Part shown: positions 23,379 through 31,688 of the stretch, in pieces | Layout of the letters: each line of letters opens with the position of its first letter | How positions within the stretch are numbered: position 1 is the stretch's first letter | Assembly: GCA_964651495.1 (NCBI GenBank) | Contig: CAZYWP010000012.1 | Coordinates: forward strand, 1 to 40,941 | DNA length: 40,941 nt | Reading direction: 5' to 3' | Source of the DNA: CAZNVB01 sp964651495 | GTDB taxonomy: Bacteria > Acidobacteriota > Aminicenantia > Aminicenantales > UBA8522 | The notes under the pieces: model-generated | What the model was told of the DNA's origin: nothing | Databases searched by the model: none | The model's input: only the letters and a program-made list of their open reading frames with translations | Made by a program: the position numbers and the translations under genes

Positions 23379-25811
23379 ATGACCCAAGAACTCAACAACA
23401 CCGAAATGATCCGCAACATACCCCTCATTCCGCTGCGGGACCTGGTGATATTCCCCTCCACCCTGGTGCCCTTTATCATCGGCCGGGCTTCCTCCATCCA
23501 AGCCCTGGACAAGGCCGTGGAAAGGGACAAACTGATCTTCCTCTCTGCCCAGATGGACGCCTCGCTCGACAACCCGACGCCCAAGGATATCTATTCTCTC
23601 GGGGTCACTGCGAAAATCATCCGCACCGTCAAATCGGACGAAAAGAACGTCAAGGTCATCGTCGAGGCCAAGAAGCGGGCCCGGATCATCGAGTATCTGA
23701 GCACCTACCCCTATTATCAAGTCCTGGCCAAGGTCATCAAGGAGACCGAAGAGACAAGCCCCGAGACCAAAGAGCTGTTGAAAAGGGTCCTGGCGCTTTT
23801 CGAGGACTACCTCAAGCTCAACCAGAACGCGAATATCGAATCGATCATCCCGGCCCTCCGGGACACGACTCCCGAGAGGATCACCGACATCATATCCTCG
23901 CACCTGTATCTCCCCCTGGAAGAGAAGCAGAACCTGCTGGAGACGATCAACTGCCTGGAACGGGTGCGGCGCCTGAACTACCTCCTGGAAAACGAGATCC
24001 TGAAAATCCATTCCAAGCTCCGCCGGGAGGGCTCCAAGGGCGAACGCCAGAAAATGGCCGGGAAGGAAGGCCGGCAGACCGTTTTCCCGCCCGGACTGAA
24101 CCTCGGCCGCAAGGAAGACCAGCCCAATGAGATCGAGGAGCTGCGGCAAAAGGTGAAAAAGGCCGGGATGCTCCCTGACGCCGAGGAGAAGGCCAATAAA
24201 GAGATCGAGAGGCTCGAAACCATGCCCCCCATGTCGGCCGAGGCGACCGTCTGCCGGAATTATCTCGACTGGCTGATCTCCCTGCCCTGGAACAAGAAGT
24301 CTCGCGAAAAACGAAGCCTCAAAGAGGCGGAAAGAATCCTGGATGAAGACCATTATGGCCTGGAGAAGGTCAAGGAAAGAATCATCGAATACCTCTCCGT
24401 CCGTCAGCTGGTCAAGAACCCGAAGGGCGTGATCCTGGGGCTGATCGGGCCGCCCGGAGTGGGGAAGAGCTCGCTCGGCCGGTCGATCGCCCGGGCGACG
24501 GGAAGGAAATTCGTCCGTCTGTCGCTGGGCGGAGTCCGCGATGAGGCCGAGATCCGGGGCCACCGCCGGACCTACATCGGCGCTTATCCCGGAAGGATCA
24601 TCCAGATGGTCAAGCGGGCCGGGACGAAGAACCCCGTCTTCCTGCTCGACGAAGTTGACAAAATGAGCATGGATTTTCGCGGAGACCCGGCCTCGGCGCT
24701 AATGGAAGTTCTTGATCCCGAACAAAATAGCACATTCCTGGACCATTATATCGACACCGATTTCGACCTTTCCCAGGTGATGTTCATTGTCACGGCCAAC
24801 ATGCTCGAGCCGGTGCCGCGGCCGCTCATCGACCGCATGGAGGTCATCCGCCTCCCCGGCTACACCGAGGATGAGAAACTTCAGATCGCCAAGCGCTTCC
24901 TCGTGGCCAAGCAAATGAAGGCCCACGGCCTCAAAAACAACAATTTAAAGATTACCGACCCGGCCATGCAGAAACTGATTCGCGAATACACCCGGGAGGC
25001 GGGCGTCCGCAACTTGGAAAGAGAGATCACCTCCATCTGCCGGAAGCTGGTCAAACGCGTCGTCCAGAAAGGCAAGGAGCACAGCGAGCGGGTGACGCCG
25101 AAGAATCTCGAAACCTACCTGGGCATAGCCAAATTCCGCCGTTCCTGGATCGATAAAAAAGACGAGATCGGCGACACCATCGGCATGGCCTGGACCGAGT
25201 TCGGCGGCGAACTGCTGACCTTCGAAACGACCAAGGTCCACGGCAAGGGCAACTTTACCCTGACGGGGCAGCTGGGCGAGATCATGCAGGAGTCCGCCCA
25301 GGCGGCATTCAGCTATGTCAGGGGCAAGATTTTCGAGCTCAATATCGCTAAGGACCTGCATAAGAACTTTGATATTCACGTCCACGTTCCCGAGGGAGCG
25401 ACCCCCAAGGAAGGCCCCTCGGCGGGGATCACCATCGCCACTTCGATCATCTCGCTGCTGACGGATATCGCGGTCAACCGCAAAGTGGCCATGACCGGCG
25501 AGATCACCCTCCGGGGAAAAGTCTTGCCCGTCGGCGGGATCAAGGAGAAGCTCCTGGCCGCCCATCGGGAGGGCATCCGGGAGGCGATCATTCCGGTCGA
25601 CAACAAGCCCGATTTGAAGGACTTGCCGAAGGTCATCAAACAGGACGTCAAAATCCATCTGGTCGAGACTATGGATGAGGTTCTCAAAATCGCTCTGAAG
25701 GGCGACCTACCCAAAAAGCCCCCGGAGGAAAAGGCGGTTACGGCTCCGGAGCAGCTATCCGGCAGGGGAGGGGAGGATGAAGGCCCGGCCGAACCGCCTT
25801 TGACGCATTGA
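23379..25811 (+). CDS. lon: ATP-dependent protease Lon
   Basis: Cytoplasmic AAA+ protease degrading damaged and regulatory proteins. The 810-residue protein has the LonA layout: N-terminal substrate-binding domain (IPLIPLRDLVIFPSTLVPFIIG), a coiled-coil middle, the AAA+ module with Walker A GPPGVGKSS (residues 357-365; the usual Thr after Lys is Ser) and FLLDEVDKMSMDFRGDPASALMEVLDPEQN, and the S16 protease domain. The catalytic dyad is S681 (KEGPSAG) and K724 (GGIKEKLLAAH), with the same 43-residue spacing as E. coli. The start is ATG 23379, with GGGAGAATAAG before it. It follows tig and the clpP remnant. With ClpP truncated here, Lon may carry more of the soluble proteolysis load unless clpP is intact elsewhere. 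Confidence 0.97.
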   Translation: MTQELNNTEMIRNIPLIPLRDLVIFPSTLVPFIIGRASSIQALDKAVERDKLIFLSAQMDASLDNPTPKDIYSLGVTAKIIRTVKSDEKNVKVIVEAKKRARIIEYLSTYPYYQVLAKVIKETEETSPETKELLKRVLALFEDYLKLNQNANIESIIPALRDTTPERITDIISSHLYLPLEEKQNLLETINCLERVRRLNYLLENEILKIHSKLRREGSKGERQKMAGKEGRQTVFPPGLNLGRKEDQPNEIEELRQKVKKAGMLPDAEEKANKEIERLETMPPMSAEATVCRNYLDWLISLPWNKKSREKRSLKEAERILDEDHYGLEKVKERIIEYLSVRQLVKNPKGVILGLIGPPGVGKSSLGRSIARATGRKFVRLSLGGVRDEAEIRGHRRTYIGAYPGRIIQMVKRAGTKNPVFLLDEVDKMSMDFRGDPASALMEVLDPEQNSTFLDHYIDTDFDLSQVMFIVTANMLEPVPRPLIDRMEVIRLPGYTEDEKLQIAKRFLVAKQMKAHGLKNNNLKITDPAMQKLIREYTREAGVRNLEREITSICRKLVKRVVQKGKEHSERVTPKNLETYLGIAKFRRSWIDKKDEIGDTIGMAWTEFGGELLTFETTKVHGKGNFTLTGQLGEIMQESAQAAFSYVRGKIFELNIAKDLHKNFDIHVHVPEGATPKEGPSAGITIATSIISLLTDIAVNRKVAMTGEITLRGKVLPVGGIKEKLLAAHREGIREAIIPVDNKPDLKDLPKVIKQDVKIHLVETMDEVLKIALKGDLPKKPPEEKAVTAPEQLSGRGGEDEGPAEPPLTH

Positions 25812-25971
25812 GGATTTAAATCGTCGGACGCGGTCTGTCGTCTGTGATGGCCTGAACCGAACACGGCATCTGAAAGCGGGACCCATGCCCAGAAAAATGA
25901 AGGAAAACCAAGAGCGCCTCACGGGCGGGACTCCTGAGGCGAAAATTCAAAAACAAATAGGAGAAGTCAGT

Positions 25972-27252
25972 ATGAAAGAGTTCAGCTTGGTCGAGCTGGA
26001 AGAAAAAGAGACGAAGGAACTCGAGAAGATCGCCGCCCAGGCCGGTGTCGAGGACGAAGAAATCAAAGACGCCAGCAAGCACAACCTGATTTTCAAGATT
26101 CTGGAGGCCCAGGCCAAGAAAAATGGCCTATTGTTCTCGGAGGGCGTTCTGGAGACTTTGGAGGACGGCTTCGGTTTCCTCCGGGCGCCGGAATTCAGCT
26201 ACCTGCCGAGCCAGGACGATATTTACGTGTCGCCGTCGCAGATCCGGAAATTCCAGCTGCGCACCGGGGATACGATATCGGGCATCGTCCGGCCGCCGAA
26301 AAACGGAGAGAAGTATTTCGCCTTGATCAAGATAGAAGCCATCAATTTCACGCATCCTGATGCCCTGCAGGACATGAGGCGGAATGTCCATTTCGAACAC
26401 CTGACCCCGCTCTATCCGTTCGAGAAGATCAGCTTGGAAGATGGCAACCCCAAGAACATGAACGCCCGGATCATGGATCTTTTGACGCCGATCGGGAAGG
26501 GGCAGAGAGGCCTGATCGTCTCACCGCCCCGGGCGGGAAAGACGACGCTGCTTAAAACCATCGCCAAATCGATCGAGAAAAACCATCCTGAGGTCTTCCT
26601 GATCGTCCTCCTGGTCGCCGAGCGGCCGGAAGAAGTCACAGACTTCCAGAGGAGTGTCAACGGAGAGGTGGTGGCCTCGACGTTTGACGAGCCGCCGATC
26701 AGAAACGCCCAGGTGGCCAACATCGTCCTGGAAAAGGCGAAACGGCTCGTCGAGATCAAGAGGGATGTGACCATCCTCCTCGACAGCGTGACTCGGCTGG
26801 CGCGGGCTCATAACGCCATCATCCCGCCGTCGGGAAAGGTCCTCAGCGGCGGCATCGACGCCAACGCGCTGAACAAACCGAAGAAATTCTTCGGATCGGC
26901 CCGTAAAATCGAGGAGGGCGGCAGCCTGACCATTATGGCCACAGCTCTCGTCGACACCGGAAGCCGCATGGACGACGTTATTTTCGAGGAGTTCAAGGGA
27001 ACCGGCAATATGGAAATCAACCTCGACCGCCGGCTGGTAGATAAGCGCCTCTTTCCGGCTATAGATATTAACCGCTCGGGCACCCGAAAAGAAGAGCTCC
27101 TGATCGGGGAGGCCGACCTCAACCGGATCTGGATTCTGCGCAAGGTCCTGAGCCAGCTCACCGAGGTCGAGGCCATGGAGCTTTTGGCCGAGAAGCTCGG
27201 CAAGACTAAGACAAATCAAGACTTTTTAAACGCCATGAGCAAAGGGCTGTAA
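25972..27252 (+). CDS. rho: Transcription termination factor Rho
   Basis: Hexameric RNA helicase that ends transcription. From ATG 25972 (AGGAG eight bases upstream) the protein has 426 residues, the normal length. An in-frame ATG at 25885 would add 29 residues of non-conserved sequence. It shows the Rho N-terminal domain (SKHNLIFKILEAQAKKNG), the cold-shock RNA-binding domain with GFGFLRAPEFSYLPSQDDIYVSPSQIRKF, Walker A SPPRAGKTTLLK, LLVAERPEEVTDFQR, LLDSVTRLARAHN, GALLSGG-like VLSGGIDANAL, and the end motif LNRIWILRKVL..L. All catalytic segments are intact. It stands alone after lon. Confidence 0.96.
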   Translation: MKEFSLVELEEKETKELEKIAAQAGVEDEEIKDASKHNLIFKILEAQAKKNGLLFSEGVLETLEDGFGFLRAPEFSYLPSQDDIYVSPSQIRKFQLRTGDTISGIVRPPKNGEKYFALIKIEAINFTHPDALQDMRRNVHFEHLTPLYPFEKISLEDGNPKNMNARIMDLLTPIGKGQRGLIVSPPRAGKTTLLKTIAKSIEKNHPEVFLIVLLVAERPEEVTDFQRSVNGEVVASTFDEPPIRNAQVANIVLEKAKRLVEIKRDVTILLDSVTRLARAHNAIIPPSGKVLSGGIDANALNKPKKFFGSARKIEEGGSLTIMATALVDTGSRMDDVIFEEFKGTGNMEINLDRRLVDKRLFPAIDINRSGTRKEELLIGEADLNRIWILRKVLSQLTEVEAMELLAEKLGKTKTNQDFLNAMSKGL

Positions 27253-27647
27253 ACCAGGTCAATCCGTTTTTGAGCTCTTTGGAAGACGATCCTCATTTAA
27301 AGGACCCCCGGACTGCCCACCGCCAGGTGCAATCCGCGATCCTCATTGTGACCCCTTAATTTCTTAACCCCTTGGCCTTTTGTTCGTTAACCACATTTAT
27401 TTCGTCCGGCTATACAATTTCCCCGGGGTTTAGCAGAAAAAGATGTTCAAAAGAAACCGGGTTCGGATTTCCCCAGATGCACAGGAATTGGGCAAGCAGG
27501 ATATCCACAGGCTGAGGAAAATTCTATCTGATTGAGAGCAAATGAGATAAAAACAAGGGCAACGCTGCGTCGCATAACGGATATTATGTCAACTTCCCTA
27601 CGGCGAGCAGAGAAGCCCAAGAAAATGAGCTTGATGACCAGCCGGAA
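27253..27647 (+). other. 395-bp intergenic region between rho and parB
   Basis: No credible gene or RNA. It holds an 11-bp direct repeat, CGATCCTCATT, at 27287-27297 and 27337-27347, with nearby CAATCCG copies. Two 9-mers are one base off the DnaA-box consensus (TTAACCACA at 27387-27395 and ATATCCACA at 27501-27509), and CCCCGGGG occurs near 27420. GC content drops here relative to the upstream genes. It lies between convergent genes, so termination signals are expected, but no clear hairpin with a T tract is seen. Confidence 0.4.
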
Positions 27648-28206
27648 TCAGGATTTCGTCCTGAGCTTGGCGAGAATATCCTCGAGTACGTCGATGATTT
27701 CTTCTTTAGTCACGCTGTGCTTTTTGAATTCGATTCGCAGATGATAGGAGTCATTGGCTTTGGGTGCATAGCTGAATATGTACGGCTTGGTCGTCTTTAA
27801 TTTGCCTTTGAGCTTCTTGGAGAGTTCTCGGGTATCTTCGCGGCGAAGTCCACGCTGGAAGATCTCGGTAATAAGCCGCTCCATATCGTCTTCTTTTTCC
27901 AGCTTGGCGATTTCGATCAGCGTGCTGCGGCTGGTTATTTCGTTGGTAGCGCAGAGGTCCCTGAGTTTTTTGGGAATACGGGCGACGTTGATAATCTCAG
28001 TGATGGTCGACCTTGCTTTGCCTATTTTCTCCGCGAGCTGGGCATGGTTATAGTTATAGATGTCAACCAGAGCGCTCAGCCCGTCGGCCTCCTCAAAAAC
28101 GTCCAGGTCTTTTCTCTGCAGGTTTTCAATCAGAGCGAGTTCGAGGGCTTCGTTATCCTTAACATTCATCTCGATGGCCGGGATTTCAGTGAGGCCGATT
28201 TTCCGG
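27648..28206 (-). CDS. parB: ParB-family chromosome partitioning protein, C-terminal part (5' end in gap)
   Basis: CTP-dependent DNA-clamp protein that binds parS and drives segregation with ParA. The visible ~185 residues start inside the conserved core: IPAIEMNVKDNEALELALIE, NLQRKDLDVFEEADGLSALV (ParB box), a helix-turn-helix with HAQLAEKIGKARSTITEIINVARIP, then the C-terminal dimerisation tail. The N-terminal part, including the GERR-type CTP motif, falls in the 100-N gap at 28207-28306, whose real size is unknown. The stop is TGA at 27650-27648. It lies downstream of parA on the minus strand. Confidence 0.88.
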
Positions 28207-28306
28207 NNNNNNNNNNNNNNNNNNNNNNNNNNNNNNNNNNNNNNNNNNNNNNNNNNNNNNNNNNNNNNNNNNNNNNNNNNNNNNNNNNNNNNNNNNNNNN
28301 NNNNNN
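28207..28306. other. Assembly gap (100 N) inside the parA-parB junction
   Basis: Exactly 100 N, a nominal scaffold gap. It hides the 3' end of parA (about 20-30 codons expected) and the 5' part of parB (probably 60-90 codons), so the true missing length is likely above 100 bases. Confidence 0.97.
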
Positions 28307-28995
28307 GTAAAAATGGATTCTTTATAGGCGGGGCTTTCCTCCAACTTGACGCTCTTGGAAATGAGGGTCTTAAAAACGAGTTCTCCAAATACCTTGCGAA
28401 TTCGCTTGACCACATCGCGGGAAATATTTGTCCTTTTATCATGAAGCGTGATCAGGATCCCAAGAATCTGGAGCTCGGGATTAGCGACCTTTTTTACCTT
28501 GTCGATGGTTTCCAATAAGTCGTCTGTCCCTTCGAGGGAGAGAAAGGAAGACTGGATCGGGATGAGAATGTGAGTAGCAGCAACGAGTGAATTTAAAGTG
28601 ATCAACCCGAGTGTTGGGGGGGTATCGATGATAATATGCCGGTATTTAGGGCGCACAGGCTCGATCACATCTTTTAGGCGATAATGCCCGTCTATTTCAC
28701 CCAGAAGTGAGGGCTCGAGCTTGGCCATTGAGATTTTGGAGGCTGCGACATCGAGCCCCGGGATCGTAGATTTGGCGATGATGGTTTCGAGGCCGTCCGC
28801 CGGATGCATCATGATATCGTATAAAGATTTGCCATGCCGACTCGAGTCCGCCATGCAGGAGGTGCTGCTGTGGGCCTGGGGGTCTGTGTCGACGAGGAGA
28901 ATCTTATAGCCCATCAAAGCCAAGGCCGCTGAGACGTTGAGAGCGGTGGTGGTCTTCCCCACTCCTCCTTTTTGATTGGTGATGGCGATGATCAA
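28307..28995 (-). CDS. parA: ParA-family partitioning ATPase (3' end in gap)
   Basis: Deviant Walker ATPase that positions the origin or a replicon together with ParB. From TTG 28995 (GGAGG seven bases upstream) the protein reads LIIAITNQKGGVGKTTTALN with the deviant Walker A KGGVGKTT. It continues with ILLVDTDPQAHSST (A' motif), HIIIDTPPTLGLITLNSL (Walker B), PIQSSFLSLEGTDDLLETI, and KVFGELVFKTLISKSVKLEESPAYKESI near the gap. About 230 residues are visible and only the last 20-30 should be missing. The lack of a long N-terminal DNA-binding extension fits chromosomal (type Ib or Soj-like) ParA. A promoter lies at 29035-29063. Confidence 0.93.
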
Positions 28996-29034
28996 GCTAA
29001 GGCCTCCAAGGCACGATTGAATCTCGGAAGGGAA

Positions 29035-29063
29035 AATATAATCAATCGGAATAAAAAAAGCAA
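29035..29063 (-). promoter_or_regulatory. Promoter of parA-parB
   Basis: On the minus strand, TTGCTT (29063-29058), 17-bp spacer and TATATT (29040-29035), giving a start near 29028, about 33 bases ahead of the parA TTG codon. The -35 match is weak and the -10 strong. Confidence 0.45.
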
Positions 29064-29090
29064 GAAAACATTTAAACATATATAATACGG

Positions 29091-29114
29091 AAAATGTCGG
29101 CATGCCGACATTTT
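29091..29114. repeat. Perfect 24-bp palindrome upstream of parA
   Basis: Half-sites AAAATGTCGGCA and TGCCGACATTTT are exact reverse complements without a spacer. The site lies in the AT-rich divergent region between parA (minus) and the permease gene (plus), 28 bp upstream of the parA -35. Its 16-bp core has the TGT...ACA ends of canonical parS but a different centre. It is probably a protein-binding site (ParB or a dimeric repressor). A bidirectional terminator is less likely because there is no loop. Confidence 0.75.
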
Positions 29115-29246
29115 TATAAATAATTGATAATAATATAATTAGAATCTTTATGGGCGGTAAGAAAATTGAGCGGGGGGCCTTGGAAAGGGCAGCTAAAAAA
29201 TTTAGCGGCATGGACCAAATGAATTTCCGGGGTTAAGAGAAGATTG

Positions 29247-30680
29247 ATGTCGGGAAAAAGTTCGCGTATAATCGAAAAAAATATTGGTCTAACGATGAAA
29301 GAAAAATGGACATTGCGGCGGGAGATGGGATTGAAGGACGCTGTTCTCCTCGTCATGGGCAGCATGATCGGTTCGGGAATTTTTATGACGACGGGGTTCA
29401 TAGTCGAGTCGGTGCCGGCTCCGGGCGTAGTGCTGATCATTTGGGCTGTCGGCGGGTTGATAACGGTTTGCGGGGCGTTATCTTTCGGCGAGCTGGGGGC
29501 CATGTTTCCGCGCGCCGGCGGCCAGTATGTCTACTTGAAAGAAGCGTATGGCGACTGGTGCGGGTTTCTTTACGGCTGGGGTTTTTTCTGGATTATCGAA
29601 TGCGGCGGGATCGCGGCCCTGGCGGTGGGGTTTGCCGAGTACCTAGGCTACTTTGTTCCTGGGCTCTCCAATCAGTCCGTTATCCTGGACTTTGCCGCCT
29701 TTGGACTCCCCTATTCGATCACCTGGGGCCAGGTCGTGGCCGTGGCCGCGATCGGGCTCCTTTCCGGGGTCAATTATTTCGGGCTGCGCAGCGGCGTATT
29801 CGTCCAGAATCTATTCACGTTTTTAAGAATTGCCTGCCTGGCGTGTCTCATTATTCTGGGCTGGCTGGTCGGGAAGAAAACAGGAGTGGACGTCGGGAGC
29901 CTCTTTGGGCATGGCACCGCCCTGGATTTCAAGTCGATCGGACTGGCCCTTTTTGCCGTGCTCTGGACATACGATGGCTGGTATTCGGTCAATTGCACCG
30001 CTGAAGAGATCAGGGCGCCGCACAAGACGATCCCCTTGAGCCTTCTCATTGGAACCATGGGTGTGGCTGCCATCTATTTGTTCATGAATGTCATCTATCT
30101 TGTCGCTCTCCCCATCGAAAAGCTGAGCGGAGTAGTACGCGTGGGTGAGCTGGCGGCGAGCGCAATGTTCGGCCCAAAAGCAGCGGTCCCGGTTGCCGCG
30201 GCCATCATGGTCGCTGTTTTCGGGTGCCTGAGCGCCACTATCCTGTATGGACCGAGAGTGTATTACGCCATGGCGGAGGACGGGGTTTTCTTCCGCGGCA
30301 TGAGCCGTGTCCACCCGCGTTACCGGGTCCCCAGCCGGGCGATCGCCGGCCAAGCTGTCTGGTCTTCGTTGCTTTGCCTATCGGGCACATATCAGACGCT
30401 CTATGAATATGTCGTCTTCGCCCTGGTCCTCTTTTTCGCCGCCACGGGAGCGGCGGTCTTAGTGCTGCGTGTAAAAAGGCCGGACATCGATCGTCCTTAT
30501 CGCGTCTGGGGCTTTCCCTTGATTCCCCTGGTCTTTGTGATCATTAACACAGCGATTTTCCTGAACAGCTTTTTCTCCCAGCTCCGGGAATCCCTGATCG
30601 GCCTGGCGATCATCCTGTCCGGAGTCCCGGCCTTTATTTTCTGGAAGAGCAGAAGCGGCGCTGGGAAAGAAGAGAAATAA
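29247..30680 (+). CDS. Amino acid permease (APC superfamily)
   Basis: Twelve-helix secondary transporter moving amino acids across the cytoplasmic membrane, most like the LAT/basic amino acid-polyamine branch. About 477 residues. TM1 carries the substrate-binding unwound motif VMGSMIGSGIFMTTG. Others are the consensus amphipathic segment GALSFGELGAMFPRAGGQYVYLKEAYG and the TM6 region ALFAVLWTYDGWYSVNCTAEEIRAPHKTIPLSL (the W-x-YDGW pattern resembles eukaryotic LATs). ATG 29247 has AAGAGAAG upstream; ATG 29295 is an alternative start. Substrate cannot be assigned. A link to the lysine catabolic pair in this window is conceivable but the genes are 25 kb apart. Confidence 0.9.
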   Translation: MSGKSSRIIEKNIGLTMKEKWTLRREMGLKDAVLLVMGSMIGSGIFMTTGFIVESVPAPGVVLIIWAVGGLITVCGALSFGELGAMFPRAGGQYVYLKEAYGDWCGFLYGWGFFWIIECGGIAALAVGFAEYLGYFVPGLSNQSVILDFAAFGLPYSITWGQVVAVAAIGLLSGVNYFGLRSGVFVQNLFTFLRIACLACLIILGWLVGKKTGVDVGSLFGHGTALDFKSIGLALFAVLWTYDGWYSVNCTAEEIRAPHKTIPLSLLIGTMGVAAIYLFMNVIYLVALPIEKLSGVVRVGELAASAMFGPKAAVPVAAAIMVAVFGCLSATILYGPRVYYAMAEDGVFFRGMSRVHPRYRVPSRAIAGQAVWSSLLCLSGTYQTLYEYVVFALVLFFAATGAAVLVLRVKRPDIDRPYRVWGFPLIPLVFVIINTAIFLNSFFSQLRESLIGLAIILSGVPAFIFWKSRSGAGKEEK

Positions 30681-30702
30681 AAATCTCGCCCTAATCCCTA
30701 TA

Positions 30703-30716
30703 ATTCCTATAGGAAT
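30703..30716. repeat. 14-bp palindrome between convergent genes
   Basis: ATTCCTATAGGAAT is a perfect palindrome, extending to 20 bp with one mismatch. It sits in the 68-bp AT-rich space between the convergent permease and ferredoxin genes. It could help bidirectional termination or bind a protein; nothing further supports either. Confidence 0.35.
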
Positions 30717-30748
30717 AATAAAGATTGGGCCTGCCGCTGCATCCCCTC

Positions 30749-31534
30749 TCAGGCCACCGGCTTTCCGTCGATATGGATGACCCTTTTCTGCGGGTTGACC
30801 GGGACGCCCGACAGCTCGACCGCCTGCTGGACAATCCGCCACAGTCCCGAGCAACAGGGGACCGTCATGATGGCCACGGTCAGGGACCTGAGGTCGTTCT
30901 GGCGGATGATCTCGGCCAGCTTTTCTGCGTATTCCTCGGTTTCATCCAGCTTGGGACAGGCGATGATCAGCTTCTTGCTGCGCAGCAGGTCCGGATGAAA
31001 ACTCCCCAGAGCGAAGGCCGTGCAGTCAGCGGCGATGAGAAGGTCAGACTGCTTAAAAACCGGAGCATAGGGGGAAACGAGATGGAGCTGGATCGGCCAT
31101 TGCCTGAGCTCGGAGGCCCCGGAGACGGACTTCCCTTCGCTCCTCCCCTCCCCTGTTTCCGGAATCGCGCAGGCGGCGCTCCCCGGGCAACCTCCTGAGA
31201 AGGCGACTCTTTTTTGGCCGGGGGCGGGATGGCCATGGCCGGCCTGTTCACCGATCCCGTGAACGCGGCTGGCTGCTTCCTCCCCCCGCGTTTTGATGAC
31301 GTGGACATAGGCTGCGCGGGAATCGTAATATTCGCTCTCCCGTTCGACGATTTTCAGGGCACCTGTCGGACAGACATCCAGGCAGGCCCCCATCCCGTCG
31401 CAGTAGATTTCCCGGACGAGGACTGCCTTATTCTCCTCATCCAGGGCCAGCGCGCCATCGGCGCAGGCCGTGGTGCACAGCCCGCAGCCGTCGCAGAGTT
31501 CGCGCTCGATTTCGATAATTTTTCTTTTGGCCAT
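30749..31534 (-). CDS. 4Fe-4S ferredoxin-type protein, HCP-associated ferredoxin (FrdX)-like
   Basis: Iron-sulfur protein of a family common in strict anaerobes; its exact reaction is unknown. From ATG 31534 (GGGAGTG upstream) it has 261 residues. The first cluster motif is complete, C14-xx-C17-xx-C20-xxx-C24. The second, YCDGMGACLDVCP (C45, C51, C55), has Met48 where a fourth cysteine is usual. A linker of about 70 residues leads to a second domain with GGCPGSAAC, ELRQWPIQLHLVSPYAPVF, DLLIAADCTAFALG, IACPKLDETEEYAEKL and VPCCSGLWRIVQQAV, rich in conserved cysteines. The upstream CRP/FNR gene and the TTGAC-N4-GTCAA site at promoter position -41.5 suggest regulation by nitrosative or redox stress. 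Confidence 0.85.
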   Translation of the reverse strand: MAKRKIIEIERELCDGCGLCTTACADGALALDEENKAVLVREIYCDGMGACLDVCPTGALKIVERESEYYDSRAAYVHVIKTRGEEAASRVHGIGEQAGHGHPAPGQKRVAFSGGCPGSAACAIPETGEGRSEGKSVSGASELRQWPIQLHLVSPYAPVFKQSDLLIAADCTAFALGSFHPDLLRSKKLIIACPKLDETEEYAEKLAEIIRQNDLRSLTVAIMTVPCCSGLWRIVQQAVELSGVPVNPQKRVIHIDGKPVA

Positions 31535-31569
31535 TTTCTTCACTCCCGTAAATCGGCACATGAGCTTCC

Positions 31570-31575
31570 AATATA
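31570..31575 (-). promoter_or_regulatory. -10 element of the ferredoxin promoter
   Basis: TATATT on the minus strand (31575-31570). With a start near 31563, the centre of the inverted repeat at 31598-31611 falls at about -41.5, the class II activator position. Confidence 0.5.
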
Positions 31576-31597
31576 CCGGATCCGGCTGGGGGATTCC

Positions 31598-31611
31598 TTG
31601 ACATAAGTCAA
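31598..31611. promoter_or_regulatory. CRP/FNR-family operator TTGAC-N4-GTCAA
   Basis: Perfect inverted repeat TTGACATAAGTCAA between the regulator gene and the ferredoxin gene. It resembles the FNR box (TTGAT-N4-ATCAA) and the sites reported for DNR/HcpR-type regulators. The neighbouring regulator has the E-TL-SR recognition-helix residues expected to read a TTGA half-site. Confidence 0.7.
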
Positions 31612-31688
31612 AAAACATACCGAGGATAAAGGTTGGACTATACTGGCTAAAATCCGATGGGGACAGAATGAGTATTCAGAGCATAGAA

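Noticed and set aside
27387..27509. Two DnaA-box-like 9-mers suggesting an origin near parAB
   Set aside because: Each has one mismatch and there are only two. A similar ATATCCACA occurs inside the clpP remnant near 23140, showing such hits arise by chance. No dnaA, dnaN, gidA or rnpA gene is present.
28307..29126. ParA start upstream at the longer open frame
   Set aside because: The extra N-terminal sequence runs through the AT-rich promoter and palindrome, while TTG 28995 has GGAGG seven bases before it and starts exactly at the conserved ParA N-terminus.
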